Assembly: GCA_016218045.1 (NCBI GenBank)
Contig: JACRFB010000024.1
Span: forward strand, 1-64,000
Source of the DNA: Ignavibacteriota bacterium
GTDB taxonomy: Bacteria; Bacteroidota; Ignavibacteria; SZUA-365
DNA: 64,000 nucleotides
Reading direction: 5' to 3'
A program made the position numbers and the translations under genes. How positions within the stretch are numbered: position 1 is the stretch's first letter; every line of letters begins with the position of its first letter. Shown here piece by piece: positions 52,732-61,747 of the stretch. The notes under the pieces are model-generated. The model did not search any database and was not told where the DNA came from. It saw only the letters and a program-made list of their open reading frames with translations.

Positions 52732-52763
52732 AAAAGTATATTCAAATTTTCCATGTGCTCAAA
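52731..52763 (-). promoter_or_regulatory. Promoter of the epimerase gene (TTTG - N21 - TACTTTTG)
   Basis: On the minus strand TTTG (52760-52763), 21 nt and TACTTTTG (52731-52738) match the -33/-7 consensus exactly. The start codon is 60 nt downstream. The inverted repeat just described begins inside the -7 box. Confidence 0.62.
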
Positions 52764-52879
52764 ACCGCACATACCTGCGATTCACGGTCATCACATCCCC
52801 GGGGAATCTCCCGCACTCGCGCCGACGCGGTGGCGCGGGCCGTGTACGTGATCGGCCACCGTAGCTGAAAGGAGTCCCT

Positions 52880-54073
52880 GTGGATTTATTCGACAAATGC
52901 CGTTCGTTTACACGCGCCGACGAAGTGAAGGCGGCCGGTGTATATCCGTATTTCCGTGCCATCGAGGAAAATGAAGGTCCCATCGTCTCGATAGAGGGCC
53001 GGAAGGTGATCATGGCGGGGTCGAACAACTACCTCGGCCTGACGGCACATCCGAAAGTGAAGCAGGCGAGTCTCGACGCGATCAACCGATACGGCACCGG
53101 CTGCTCCGGATCTCGCTACCTGACCGGCACGCTCGACCTGCACAACATCATGGAGGAGCGCCTCGCGGCGTTCCTGGGCAAAGAATCCTGCCTGCTGTTC
53201 TCGACCGGCTACCAGACCGCGCAGGGTGTCATTTTCACCCTCGTGCAGCGCGGAGAGTATGTGGTGTCGGACAAGGACAACCACGCCTGCATACAGGTCG
53301 GCAATCTGATGGCGAAGGGCGCGTACGCGACGATGCTGCGCTACAAACACAACGACATGGCCGACCTCGAGAACGTGCTCTCGACCATCCCCGAAGGCAA
53401 GGGCACACTCATCGTGTCGGACGGCGTCTTCAGCACCACGGGCGAGATCGTGGATCTGCCCGCGCTGGTTGCAGCGGCGAAGAAACACAACGCGCGCATC
53501 CTTATCGACGACGCCCATTCGGTGGGTGTGATCGGCGAAGGCGGACGCGGCACCGCGAGCCACTTCGGCCTCATCGACGACGTCGACATGACGATGGGCA
53601 CGTTCAGCAAGACCTTTGCGAGCCTGGGCGGTTTTGTTGTCGGCGACCGCTCGGTCATCAATTATCTGAAGCACCATTCGCTGGCACTGATATTCAGCGC
53701 GAGTCCCACACCCGCAAGCGTCGCGGCTGCGCTGGCGGCGCTCGACGTGCTCGAGGAGCAGCCCGATCTCGTGACCCGCGTCGTCGCCAACGCCGCGTAC
53801 ATGCGCGAGGGCTTCATCAAGCTGGGCTTCAATGTGATCCCCGGCCAGACGGGCGTGGTGCCCGTCGTGATCGGCGACGACGAGCGCACGTTCATCTTCT
53901 GGCGCAAGCTCTTCGACGCGGGCGTGTTCGTGAACGCCTTCATCAGCCCGGGCGTGCCGCAGGGCCTGCAGATGCTGCGCACGAGTTTTATGGCCTCGCA
54001 CGAAAAACATCATCTCGACCGCATCCTCGAAATCAGCGGCGACATCGGCCGCGAACTCGGCCTCATCGCTTAA
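52880..54073 (+). CDS. PLP-dependent alpha-oxoamine synthase, probable serine palmitoyltransferase
   Basis: 397 residues from a GTG start with AAGGAG 6 bp upstream. Alpha-oxoamine synthase fold: [37 protein letters not shown] (210-216) and the PLP-binding Lys244 in [13 protein letters not shown]. Family members include serine palmitoyltransferase, 2-amino-3-ketobutyrate CoA ligase and 8-amino-7-oxononanoate synthase. No biotin or threonine genes are here. A GNAT-like gene follows 16 bp downstream and an epimerase is divergent, which favours condensation of serine with an acyl thioester in sphingolipid synthesis. Soluble, no membrane anchor. Confidence 0.75.
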   Translation: MDLFDKCRSFTRADEVKAAGVYPYFRAIEENEGPIVSIEGRKVIMAGSNNYLGLTAHPKVKQASLDAINRYGTGCSGSRYLTGTLDLHNIMEERLAAFLGKESCLLFSTGYQTAQGVIFTLVQRGEYVVSDKDNHACIQVGNLMAKGAYATMLRYKHNDMADLENVLSTIPEGKGTLIVSDGVFSTTGEIVDLPALVAAAKKHNARILIDDAHSVGVIGEGGRGTASHFGLIDDVDMTMGTFSKTFASLGGFVVGDRSVINYLKHHSLALIFSASPTPASVAAALAALDVLEEQPDLVTRVVANAAYMREGFIKLGFNVIPGQTGVVPVVIGDDERTFIFWRKLFDAGVFVNAFISPGVPQGLQMLRTSFMASHEKHHLDRILEISGDIGRELGLIA

Positions 54074-54089
54074 CACAAGGGTCCGCCGC

Positions 54090-55211
54090 ATGGCAGTGAC
54101 AGTCCGACCGCTCACGACCGAGGCCGAACGCCTAGTCTTCATCAAGCTCCAGTGGGCCTTTTACCGCGACGACCCGTATTGGGTGCCGCCCCTGATCTTC
54201 GACAGGAAAAAGCTTCTCGACACCAAAAAGAATCCGTTTTACAAACACGGACGCATACAGCTTTTTCTGGCCGAGCGCGACGGGGCTCCGGTGGGGCGCA
54301 TCGCTGCGATCGTGAACGACCGGCACAACGAGATTCACAACGACGAGGTCGGCTTTTTCGGTTTCTTCGAGTGTATCGACGACCAGCAGGCGGCCGACGC
54401 GTTGTTCGCCGCGGCGGCGGAGTGGCTCCGCGCGCAGGGCAAGACGCGCATGCGCGGTCCGCTGAATCCCTCGATCAACGACGAGCTCGGTCTGCTGGTG
54501 GACGGCTACGACGATCCGCCGCTGATACTGATGACCTACAATCCGCGCTATTACGCGCGTCTCATCGAGCAGGCGGGCTTCGTGAAGGAGAAGGACCTCT
54601 TCGCCTTTGCGATCACGTCCGACGGCGTGGTGACCCCGAAGCTCGACCGCGTGCAGAAGGCCGTGCGCGAGCGCCAGGGTGTGACGATACGCAACCTCGA
54701 TCTCAAAAACGTGGCGCGCGAGCTGCCGATCATCAAGAGTCTGTACAACCGCGCGTGGGAGAAGAACTGGGGCGCCGTATCGATGACCGACGAGGAATTC
54801 GACGCTCTCGCGGCGGATCTTGTGCAGGTGATGCGCAACTTCGAGGAATTCGCGTTTGTACTCGAGAAACAGGGCGAGCCGATCGGCTTCGCGCTCACAC
54901 TGCCGAACATCAACGAAGTGCTGATCCACAACAAGCGCGGCTGGCTGATACCCGGCGCGCTGCGTCTGCTCACCGGCACAAAGAAGATCACGAAGATGCG
55001 CATCCTCGTGTTGGGCGTGCTGCCGGAGCACCGTGAAAAGGGCTTCGACGCCGTGATGTACTACGAGATCGTGAACCGCGCCATGGCGCGCGGCATTCAC
55101 TTCGGCGAGGCCTCGTGGGTGTTGGAGGACAACACCATGATGGTGCGCGCGGCGAAGCTGATGAACGCGGAAGCGTACAAGACCTACCGGATCTTCGAGA
55201 AAGCCGTCTGA
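54090..55211 (+). CDS. GNAT-like N-acyltransferase, candidate bacterial ceramide synthase
   Basis: 373 residues, about twice a normal GNAT: apparently two GNAT-like halves. The N-terminal half has DDPYWVPPLIFDRKKLLD, FFGFFECIDDQQAADALFAA and the PLNPSINDELGLLVDGYDDP block. The C-terminal half has ILVLGVLPEHREKGFDAVMY, where the usual acyl-CoA loop RxxGxG is weak, and ASWVLEDNTMMVRAAKLMNA. It lies 16 bp after the serine palmitoyltransferase-like gene. In Caulobacter the ceramide synthase bCerS is a GNAT-type protein in a comparable cluster, so an N-acyl transfer onto the sphingoid base is the favoured role. Unproven. Confidence 0.65.
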   Translation: MAVTVRPLTTEAERLVFIKLQWAFYRDDPYWVPPLIFDRKKLLDTKKNPFYKHGRIQLFLAERDGAPVGRIAAIVNDRHNEIHNDEVGFFGFFECIDDQQAADALFAAAAEWLRAQGKTRMRGPLNPSINDELGLLVDGYDDPPLILMTYNPRYYARLIEQAGFVKEKDLFAFAITSDGVVTPKLDRVQKAVRERQGVTIRNLDLKNVARELPIIKSLYNRAWEKNWGAVSMTDEEFDALAADLVQVMRNFEEFAFVLEKQGEPIGFALTLPNINEVLIHNKRGWLIPGALRLLTGTKKITKMRILVLGVLPEHREKGFDAVMYYEIVNRAMARGIHFGEASWVLEDNTMMVRAAKLMNAEAYKTYRIFEKAV

Positions 55212-55221
55212 CGGCCGCCGC

Positions 55222-55527
55222 ATGAGCGTCTCGCGGGAACAGTTCGACCACATCGCGCGTCTCGCGCGGCTGTCGTTCAGCGACGCCGAGGCCGAAGCAC
55301 TGGGCGCGCAGCTCAACCGCATCATCGAATTTGTGGACGCGCTTGCGCGCGTGGACACCACGGATGTGGAGCCCTTCGACATTCCCACCGTCGACAGCGC
55401 ATCGCTGCGGCCCGACGAGGCGCACGCTCCCCTGCCCGCGGATGCGGCGTTGCGCAACGCGCCGGCGTCCGCCGAGGGATATTTCACCGTGCCCAAGGCG
55501 CTGGGCACACAGGGCGGCGGCGAATGA
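55222..55527 (+). CDS. gatC: Asp-tRNA(Asn)/Glu-tRNA(Gln) amidotransferase subunit C
   Basis: 101 residues. GatC wraps around GatA and GatB in the complex that turns misacylated Glu-tRNA-Gln or Asp-tRNA-Asn into the correct amide. HIARLARLSFSDAEAEALGAQ at the start and FDIPTVDSASLRPDE in the second half are the family blocks. gatA and gatB are not in the window. The last four bases overlap kdsB (ATGA). An acyltransferase gene lies 10 bp upstream, so gatC may be read in the same transcript. Confidence 0.88.
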   Translation: MSVSREQFDHIARLARLSFSDAEAEALGAQLNRIIEFVDALARVDTTDVEPFDIPTVDSASLRPDEAHAPLPADAALRNAPASAEGYFTVPKALGTQGGGE

Positions 55528-56276
55528 GCACGAGCGAGGCGGTGCTGATCGTCATTCCCGCGCGCTACGCATCGTCGCGTTTTCCGGGCAAGCCGCTGGC
55601 CGACATCGCGGGCCGGCCCATGATCGCGCATGTGATCGACCGTTGTCGCGCAAGCTGCGGCGGCGAGGCGCGCGTGCTCGTGGCGACCGACAATAGCGAC
55701 ATCGCGGACGTTGCGCGCGACTGCGGCGCGGAGGCGCGGTTAACGCCCCCGGAACTGCCCTCGGGCACCGAGCGCGTTGCGTATGCCGCAAGAGACGAGG
55801 CCGAGGGCATCATCGTGAACGTGCAGGGCGACGAGCCGCTGCTCGATCCGCGCGGCATCGACACCGTGGTCGGCATGCTGCGATCGGATCCCTCGTTCGA
55901 CATCGCAACACTCGCCTCCCCCATCAGCGCGGAGGAGGCGGCGGATCCCAACATCGTCAAAGCCGTCGTGGCACTCGACGGGCACGCGCTGTACTTCTCC
56001 CGCGCGCGCATTCCGCACGCCCGCGACGAGGCGGCCCTGGCCGTGTATCTCGGACACATCGGCCTGTACGGCTTCAGGCGCGACGCACTGCTGCGATTCG
56101 CGTCGCTGCCGCCGAGCACGCTCGAGGACACGGAAAAACTCGAACAGCTCCGCGCGCTCGACCACGGCATGCGGATCGGGGTGGGACGCGCGGCGCGGCG
56201 CTCGCCCGCGGTGGACGTTCCATCCGACATCGCGCGCGTGCTCGAGGCCCTGCACGCGGACGCGTCGCAGGCCTGA
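55524..56276 (+). CDS. kdsB: 3-deoxy-manno-octulosonate cytidylyltransferase (CMP-Kdo synthetase)
   Basis: 250 residues, activating Kdo with CTP for LPS. The N-terminal VIPARYASSRFPGKPLADIAGRP is the nucleotidyltransferase signature. GTERVAYAA and VNVQGDEPLLDP contain the metal/CTP-binding residues, and LYFSRARIPHARDEA and GLYGFRRDALL follow. Its product feeds waaA at 12.8 kb. Its ATG overlaps the gatC stop, and rimO follows 27 bp downstream. Confidence 0.95.
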   Translation: MSTSEAVLIVIPARYASSRFPGKPLADIAGRPMIAHVIDRCRASCGGEARVLVATDNSDIADVARDCGAEARLTPPELPSGTERVAYAARDEAEGIIVNVQGDEPLLDPRGIDTVVGMLRSDPSFDIATLASPISAEEAADPNIVKAVVALDGHALYFSRARIPHARDEAALAVYLGHIGLYGFRRDALLRFASLPPSTLEDTEKLEQLRALDHGMRIGVGRAARRSPAVDVPSDIARVLEALHADASQA

Positions 56277-56303
56277 CGGCCGATACATCACGAAAGGACA
56301 CCC

Positions 56304-57611
56304 ATGAAAACCCGGCCGCATACACGCGTCGCGCTCATCACGCTCGGCTGCTCAAAAAATACCGTCGACTCCGAAATTCTGCTCCGCCAGCTCGAGGTCA
56401 ACGGCCTCGAGCTCGCCGACGATCCCAACAACGCCGACGCCGTCATCATCAATACGTGCGGATTCATCGACGCGGCCAAGGAGGAATCGATTCACACCAT
56501 CCTCACCGCCGCGGAGCGCAAGAAACAGGGCGCCCTCGAGCGGCTGTACGTGGCCGGCTGCCTGTCGGAGCGGTACAAGGACGATCTGTCGCGCGACATC
56601 CCGGAAGTGGACGCGTTTTTCGGCGTCACCGATTTTCAGCGCATCATTGAGACGCTCGGCGGGCGCTACCGCCGCGAGCTGCTCGGCGAGCGGCATCTGA
56701 CCACACCCGCGCATTTTGCGTACCTCAAAATCTCGGAGGGCTGCGACAACCCGTGTTCGTTCTGCGCCATCCCGCTCATGCGCGGCGGACACGTGTCGAA
56801 ACCCATCGAGGAAGTCGTGCACGAAGCGAAGCTGCTGGCGCTGCACGGCGTGCGCGAGCTGGTGGTGATCGCACAGGACACGACGTACTACGGCCTGGAC
56901 CTCTACGGCGAACGGCGTCTCGCCGCCCTGCTGCGCGAACTCGCGCACATCGACGGCATACGCTGGGTGCGCCTCATGTACGCCTTTCCGACGCGCTTCC
57001 CGCGCGATGTGCTCGACGTGCTGCGCGACGAGCCGTCGGTATGCGCCTACGTCGACATCCCCGTGCAGCACGCGGCCGACGATGTGCTCAAGTCGATGCG
57101 TCGCGGCATCACGCGCCGCGCGACACGCGAGCTGATCGACGAGATGCGCGCCCGCGTGCCCGGCATCACCATCCGCAGCACGATGATCGTGGGATATCCG
57201 ACCGAAACCGAGGAGTCGTTCGACGAGCTTCTGCGGTTTGTGGAGGAGACACGCTTCGACCGCCTCGGGGTTTTCACCTATTCGCAGGAGGACGACACCG
57301 CGGCCTTCGCGCTGGGCGATCCCGTGCCGCAGGAGGAAAAGGAACGGCGGCGCGCCGCGGTGATGGAATTGCAGGCCGGCATCTCTCTCGAGAAGAATCT
57401 CGCGAAGGTTGGAAGCGCATGCGAGATACTCATCGACCGTGTCGAGGGCGGCTATGCCGTGGGACGCACCGAGCACGACGCGCCGGAGGTGGACAACGAA
57501 GTGCTTGTTCCCTTGCAGGCATTTCCGGTCCCCCCGTTGATCGGGACCTTTGTTCCTGTTAGAATTGTCGAAGCGAACGAATTCGATCTCATCGCCACCA
57601 TCGCCGGGTGA
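56304..57611 (+). CDS. rimO: Ribosomal protein S12 methylthiotransferase RimO
   Basis: 435 residues, radical-SAM enzyme that adds a methylthio group to an Asp of ribosomal protein S12. The N-terminal domain has its auxiliary iron-sulfur cluster ligands Cys16, Cys52 and Cys86 (TLGCSKN, NTCGF, VAGCLSE). The radical-SAM cluster is Cys147, Cys151 and Cys154 in SEGCDNPCSFCAIPLMRG. A TRAM domain (CEILIDRVEGGYAVGRTEHD onward) closes the protein. This pattern separates RimO from MiaB by the context of the SEGC block. The GWxTD gene begins 4 bp downstream. Confidence 0.95.
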   Translation: MKTRPHTRVALITLGCSKNTVDSEILLRQLEVNGLELADDPNNADAVIINTCGFIDAAKEESIHTILTAAERKKQGALERLYVAGCLSERYKDDLSRDIPEVDAFFGVTDFQRIIETLGGRYRRELLGERHLTTPAHFAYLKISEGCDNPCSFCAIPLMRGGHVSKPIEEVVHEAKLLALHGVRELVVIAQDTTYYGLDLYGERRLAALLRELAHIDGIRWVRLMYAFPTRFPRDVLDVLRDEPSVCAYVDIPVQHAADDVLKSMRRGITRRATRELIDEMRARVPGITIRSTMIVGYPTETEESFDELLRFVEETRFDRLGVFTYSQEDDTAAFALGDPVPQEEKERRRAAVMELQAGISLEKNLAKVGSACEILIDRVEGGYAVGRTEHDAPEVDNEVLVPLQAFPVPPLIGTFVPVRIVEANEFDLIATIAG

Positions 57612-57615
57612 CCCC

Positions 57616-58920
57616 ATGCGCGTTTCCGTCCACCACGCGTTCCTTGTGCTCCTTCTCGCCGCGGCAGCGCCGCGCGCCCTCTCGCAGGTCGAAAGCCAGC
57701 AGCCCGCCCGCATCGGCCGGCCGCAGGCCTTCTACTTCGACGCGTTGAACTTCGCGCAGTCCGACGCGTTCGGCCTCGCGAGCCGCGTGGACATCTACGT
57801 GCAGATCCCCTTCGACATCATCACCTTCATTCGAAAGTCCGACGGCTATACCGGCGCGTACACTCTCAGCGCAATCATCAACGACGAGGACGGCGCGCGC
57901 ATCAAGGAGGAGAGCTGGACGCGCAAAGTGGAACGCACCTCGCTGGAGGGCACCACCGATCCACAGACATCGGACGTGACACAGAAGTCGATTCCCCTCG
58001 AGCCGGGATCGTACATCATCGAGATCCTGTTCGAGGACAAGGAGTCGTCGACGGAATTCCGCAGCACAAAAAAGATCGACGTCCGTAAATTTGATCCGAA
58101 CATCTTCGCCATGAGCGACATGATGCTGGTGGGTTCGGTGGACGAATCGGGTTTGAAGCGCCGCATCGCGCCGCATCTGAATCCCAACATCGCCGCGCTC
58201 AGTGACGGCTTCACGCTGTTCTACGAAGTGTACAATCCCTTCACCATCGCGTCCGTCGGCATCGAGTACAAAATCACCCGCCGTAAAACGACGGTCACTT
58301 CCGCGAGGATGCGGCAGGCCGTGCGGCAGGGCGTCAACACATTCCTCACACGTGTGGCCGGACCCGTGCTTGGTGTGGGGGCCTACGAACTCGAACTGAT
58401 TGTGACACGCTCCGACGACAGCACCGTTGTGCTGGCCCGTTCGTCTCGCTCCTTTGTCGTCGAATGGCTCAGCGGCGGCACCCCGCTCACGATCACGGAC
58501 CTCGACGAGGCGGTGGAACAACTGCGCTATTTTGCGAAGGGTGACGAGCTGGACAACATCAAGGACGCGCCCGACGACGCGGAGCGGCGCAAGCGCTTCG
58601 ACGCGTTCTGGGAGCGGAACAATCCGACGCCCGGCTCGCCGACCAATCGCGCCATGATCGAATACTACACACGTGTCTCGTACGCCAACGAGCGCTTCGG
58701 CCATTACATCCCCGGCTGGAAAACCGACCGCGGCATGGTGTACATCATCTACGGTCCGCCCAGCGCCGTCGACCGGCATCCTCTCGATGTGGAAACGAAA
58801 CCCTACGAGGTCTGGGAATACTACGACATCAACCGGCGCTTCGTCTTCATCGATGAGAGCGGCTTCGGTGATTACCGGCTGTTGTATCCGATCTGGGACG
58901 AGCGGAATCGAATGCGGTAG
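57616..58920 (+). CDS. GWxTD-domain secreted protein
   Basis: 434 residues from the ATG at 57616. A signal peptide (HHAFLVLLLAAAAPRALSQ) is followed by a beta-rich region and a C-terminal GWxTD domain, with GWKTDRGMVYIIYGPPSAVD at about 371-390 as the naming motif. GWxTD proteins are common in Bacteroidota, Ignavibacteriota and related phyla and have no assigned function. The gene starts 4 bp after rimO, so the two are probably co-transcribed. Its TAG stop lies at the edge of a large repeat zone. Confidence 0.83.
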   Translation: MRVSVHHAFLVLLLAAAAPRALSQVESQQPARIGRPQAFYFDALNFAQSDAFGLASRVDIYVQIPFDIITFIRKSDGYTGAYTLSAIINDEDGARIKEESWTRKVERTSLEGTTDPQTSDVTQKSIPLEPGSYIIEILFEDKESSTEFRSTKKIDVRKFDPNIFAMSDMMLVGSVDESGLKRRIAPHLNPNIAALSDGFTLFYEVYNPFTIASVGIEYKITRRKTTVTSARMRQAVRQGVNTFLTRVAGPVLGVGAYELELIVTRSDDSTVVLARSSRSFVVEWLSGGTPLTITDLDEAVEQLRYFAKGDELDNIKDAPDDAERRKRFDAFWERNNPTPGSPTNRAMIEYYTRVSYANERFGHYIPGWKTDRGMVYIIYGPPSAVDRHPLDVETKPYEVWEYYDINRRFVFIDESGFGDYRLLYPIWDERNRMR

Positions 58921-59768
58921 TCGAATGTATCGCCAGGGCTGGGAGTGGAGGTGGTAGCGGGTTAGAGAGTAGATGGGTAGAGGGTAGATTGATCAACTCT
59001 ATCCGTGTGAGGAGACAGGAGACAGGATGCGGGAGACGAGAGACGGGAGACGGGAGACGAGAGACGGGAGACGAGAGACGGGAGACGAGAGGCGACTGAA
59101 CACCCATAAAATCGGATTACCCCCTCTTTTTAAGAGGGCGAAGGGGGAGTGGGCTGCAGGATGAGCATTGAATGCGACGTGATCCTCCCGTTGCCGATCC
59201 CCACGCCTCACGGCGTGGGTTGATGAATGCCGCCCGCTTCGCGGGCTCTGCGGACTCTTAAGGCGATGAGACGATCAGACGATCAGACGATTAGACGATC
59301 AGACGATCAGACGATCAGACGATCAGACGATCAGACGATCAGACGATTGGACGATTAGACGATTAGACGATCAGACGATCAGACGATCAGACGATTAGAC
59401 GATTGGACGATTAGACGATAAAGCGACACAGCGGTCCGATTCTCTCCGCGATCCATGCGGCGTGTGCGTGAGTCGCGAATCACATCCGACAGGGGCGACC
59501 GGCGGTCGCCCTACACCACCACGGAACACGCACAAAACACAGCCCGGAACAGATCAGTCACCCTTTCCCGGAACGGGGAGTGGGACGGGGTGAGGGTGCG
59601 TATGCCGCCCGCTTCGCGGGCTCTCTGCGATTTGGGGCCGCGCCGATACACCGCGCGCCCCAGCCCGATATTCCTCCTGTCTCCTCTATCCTGTCTCCTC
59701 ACACCGAATAGAATAGACCACACTCCCCCAGCCCCCAACTCCCACATCTAGATCCTAACCCCTAACTC
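58921..59768. repeat. Repeat zone holding several distinct repeat families
   Basis: No gene is supported in these 848 bp. Contents in order: GTAGATGGGTAGAGG run, TTGATCAACTCTATC, CGTGTGAGG core and GGGAGACGAGAGAC array (58960-59098); a CCCCCTCTTTTTAAGAGGGC element (59119-59150); a CCCACGCC-TCAC-GGCGTGGG hairpin (59200-59219); GCCCGC-TTC-GCGGGC (59232-59246); the AGACGATC array (59269-59420); GGGCGACC-GGC-GGTCGCCC (59493-59511); a CCCGGAACGGGGAGTGGGACGG-like element (59570-59597); a second GCCGCCCGCTTCGCGGGCTCT (59605-59625); and TCCTGTCTCCTC with AACTCCTAGCTCCT runs to 59768. Several of these look like REP-type elements. Confidence 0.8.
59269..59420. repeat. 8-bp tandem array AGACGATC, 19 units
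   Basis: Nineteen consecutive 8-bp units (AGACGATC, AGACGATT or GGACGATT, ending AGACGATA) run without a gap in phase. Most units carry a GATC site. The length is likely to vary between strains. No open reading frame of interest crosses it. Confidence 0.92.
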
Positions 59769-61547
59769 CTAGCTCCTCGTAACCAGCTCCTGATCCTTGT
59801 ACTGCAGCATATACAGCCGCTTGTAGATTCCGTCGGCGGCGAGGAGTTCCTGATGTGTTCCCTTCTCGCGGAGCTGCCCCTTGTGCATCACGATGATCTT
59901 ATCGGCGTTCTGAATAGTGGAGAGCCGGTGCGCGATAACGATGGATGTGCGGCCCGAAAGCAGCCGCGATATGGCCTCCTGAATCAACTGCTCCGATTCG
60001 GTGTCGACGCTCGAGGTGGCCTCGTCGAGAATGAGGATCGACGGATCGTAGGCCAGCGCGCGCGCAAAGGCCAGCAGTTGCTTCTGGCCGACCGACAGTG
60101 TCGCTCCACGCTCCTTCACCTCGGTGGCATAGCCGTCGGGCAGCCGCTCGATGAAGCGGTCGATGCCGACGAGCCGGGCCACCTCGCGGACGCGTTCGTC
60201 GCTGATGCGCTCGTCGCCCAGTGTGATGTTGCCGCGTATGTCGCCCGAGAAAAGGAACACGTCCTGCAGCACCACGCCTATCGCACGGCGCAATTGCCGC
60301 GACGACACCGACCGTATGTCCACACCGCCGATGAGAATGCTTCCGTGCTGAATGTCGTAGAGGCGTCCGAGGAGATTGATGATGGTGGATTTTCCCGCGC
60401 CCGTCGCGCCCACGATGGCCACGGTTTTGCCCGCCGGAATCGTGAAGGAGACGTCGCGCAGGACCCAGTCCTCGCCGTTGTACGCAAAACGCACATTGCG
60501 GAATTCTATGCCGGCGCGCGGATCAAATCCGGCGGCCTCCTCGGGCGGTTCGGGGATGACGGAATCGTCGTCGAGCAGCGTGAAGATGCGTTCGGACGAG
60601 GCCATCGCGGTCTGCATGATGTTGTATTTCTCCGACAGATCACGCACGGGCCGGAAGAACATTTCGGTGTACTGGATGAAGGAGATCAGCGTGCCGAGTG
60701 TCATCACGCCGCCGATCACTCCCCCGCCCGCGTACCAGACGATGAGCGCCACCGCGAGCGAACTGAGGAAATCCACCGCCGGGAAAAACACGGCGTAATA
60801 AAAAACCGACTTCACGTGTGAATGCGTGTGCGCGGCGTTGATCGCCTCGTGTTTCTTGTACGCGTCGTTCTCGCGCCCGAAGAGCTGCACCGTGGCCATG
60901 CCCGACACGTGCTCCTGCGTGAAGCTGTTGAGCCGCGCCACCTGGAAACGGATGTCGCGATACGAGTCGCGCACCTTGCGCCGGAAGAGCAGCGTGGCAT
61001 ACATCAGCAGAGGCAGCACGCTGAGTGTCACGAGCGAGAGGCCCCAGTCGATGGTGAACATAAACACCATGATCCAGATGATGATGAACACGTCGGCGAA
61101 CACGGTCACGAGTCCCGACGAGAACATCTCGTTCAACACCTCGACGTCGCCGGTGACACGCGTGACGAGACGGCCGACCGGATTCTTGTCGAAAAAGGAC
61201 AGGGACATCCGCTGAAGCTTGCGGTACACCTGCATGCGTATGTCGAGGATGGTCCGTTGCCCGATCCACTGCGTGAAGTAGGTCATGACATACTGCACGA
61301 GACCCTGGAAGATCAGCGTCGCGAGCAGGAGCAGCGCGATGCGCAGCAGTCCCGCCGCGTCCTTGTTCGCGATATAGTCGTCGACGGCGATTTTTGTGAG
61401 CCAGGGGCGGACGGGTCCGAGCGCGGAGATGAGGATGGTGAGCAGGATCGCGCCCGCGATGTGCCACCGATAGGGACGCACGTATATCAGCAGCCGCTTC
61501 ATCAGCCGGCTGTCGTATGCTTTGCCGAGTATTTCGTCTTCTTGCAT
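59769..61547 (-). CDS. ABC exporter, fused TMD-NBD (MsbA/multidrug type)
   Basis: 592 residues from the ATG at 61547 (a GTG 42 bp upstream gives a longer form). It is a half-transporter with six helices (about 20-310) and a nucleotide-binding domain: Walker A GATGAGKST, Q-loop GVVLQDVFLFSGDI, ABC signature LSVGQKQLLAFAR (Val replaces the usual second Gly of LSGGQ), Walker B ILILDEATSS and a switch His in AHRLS. It probably acts as a homodimer, or as a heterodimer with another half. Substrate unknown; lipid A or drugs are typical. Its TAG stop codon begins a GAGTTAGGGGTTAGG run. Divergent from the activator gene. Confidence 0.88.
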   Translation of the reverse strand: MQEDEILGKAYDSRLMKRLLIYVRPYRWHIAGAILLTILISALGPVRPWLTKIAVDDYIANKDAAGLLRIALLLLATLIFQGLVQYVMTYFTQWIGQRTILDIRMQVYRKLQRMSLSFFDKNPVGRLVTRVTGDVEVLNEMFSSGLVTVFADVFIIIWIMVFMFTIDWGLSLVTLSVLPLLMYATLLFRRKVRDSYRDIRFQVARLNSFTQEHVSGMATVQLFGRENDAYKKHEAINAAHTHSHVKSVFYYAVFFPAVDFLSSLAVALIVWYAGGGVIGGVMTLGTLISFIQYTEMFFRPVRDLSEKYNIMQTAMASSERIFTLLDDDSVIPEPPEEAAGFDPRAGIEFRNVRFAYNGEDWVLRDVSFTIPAGKTVAIVGATGAGKSTIINLLGRLYDIQHGSILIGGVDIRSVSSRQLRRAIGVVLQDVFLFSGDIRGNITLGDERISDERVREVARLVGIDRFIERLPDGYATEVKERGATLSVGQKQLLAFARALAYDPSILILDEATSSVDTESEQLIQEAISRLLSGRTSIVIAHRLSTIQNADKIIVMHKGQLREKGTHQELLAADGIYKRLYMLQYKDQELVTRS

Positions 61548-61747
61548 GTCTGTATAATCGAATGAGGATAGTGCGTTCCAACATGGCACACGACGGGTTC
61601 ATTTCCCAGCGAATGGGGCGGAAAATGCGCCCGTTGTGAGATTGATGAAAGAAATCCGATGCCATAATTGACATTGATTTCACGATTGTTGATTTTTACT
61701 ACGATTCGTGTCCCATATGTATTGTACTTTCACAAGCTGGTGCGTCC

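Noticed and set aside
59269-59420. CRISPR or integron attachment array
   Set aside because: Simple 8-bp tandem repeat with no spacer and no integrase nearby.
61548-61747. Sigma-54 (-24/-12) promoter near the activator gene
   Set aside because: No GG-N10-GC pair with the TGGCAC...TTGC context was found in this divergent region.
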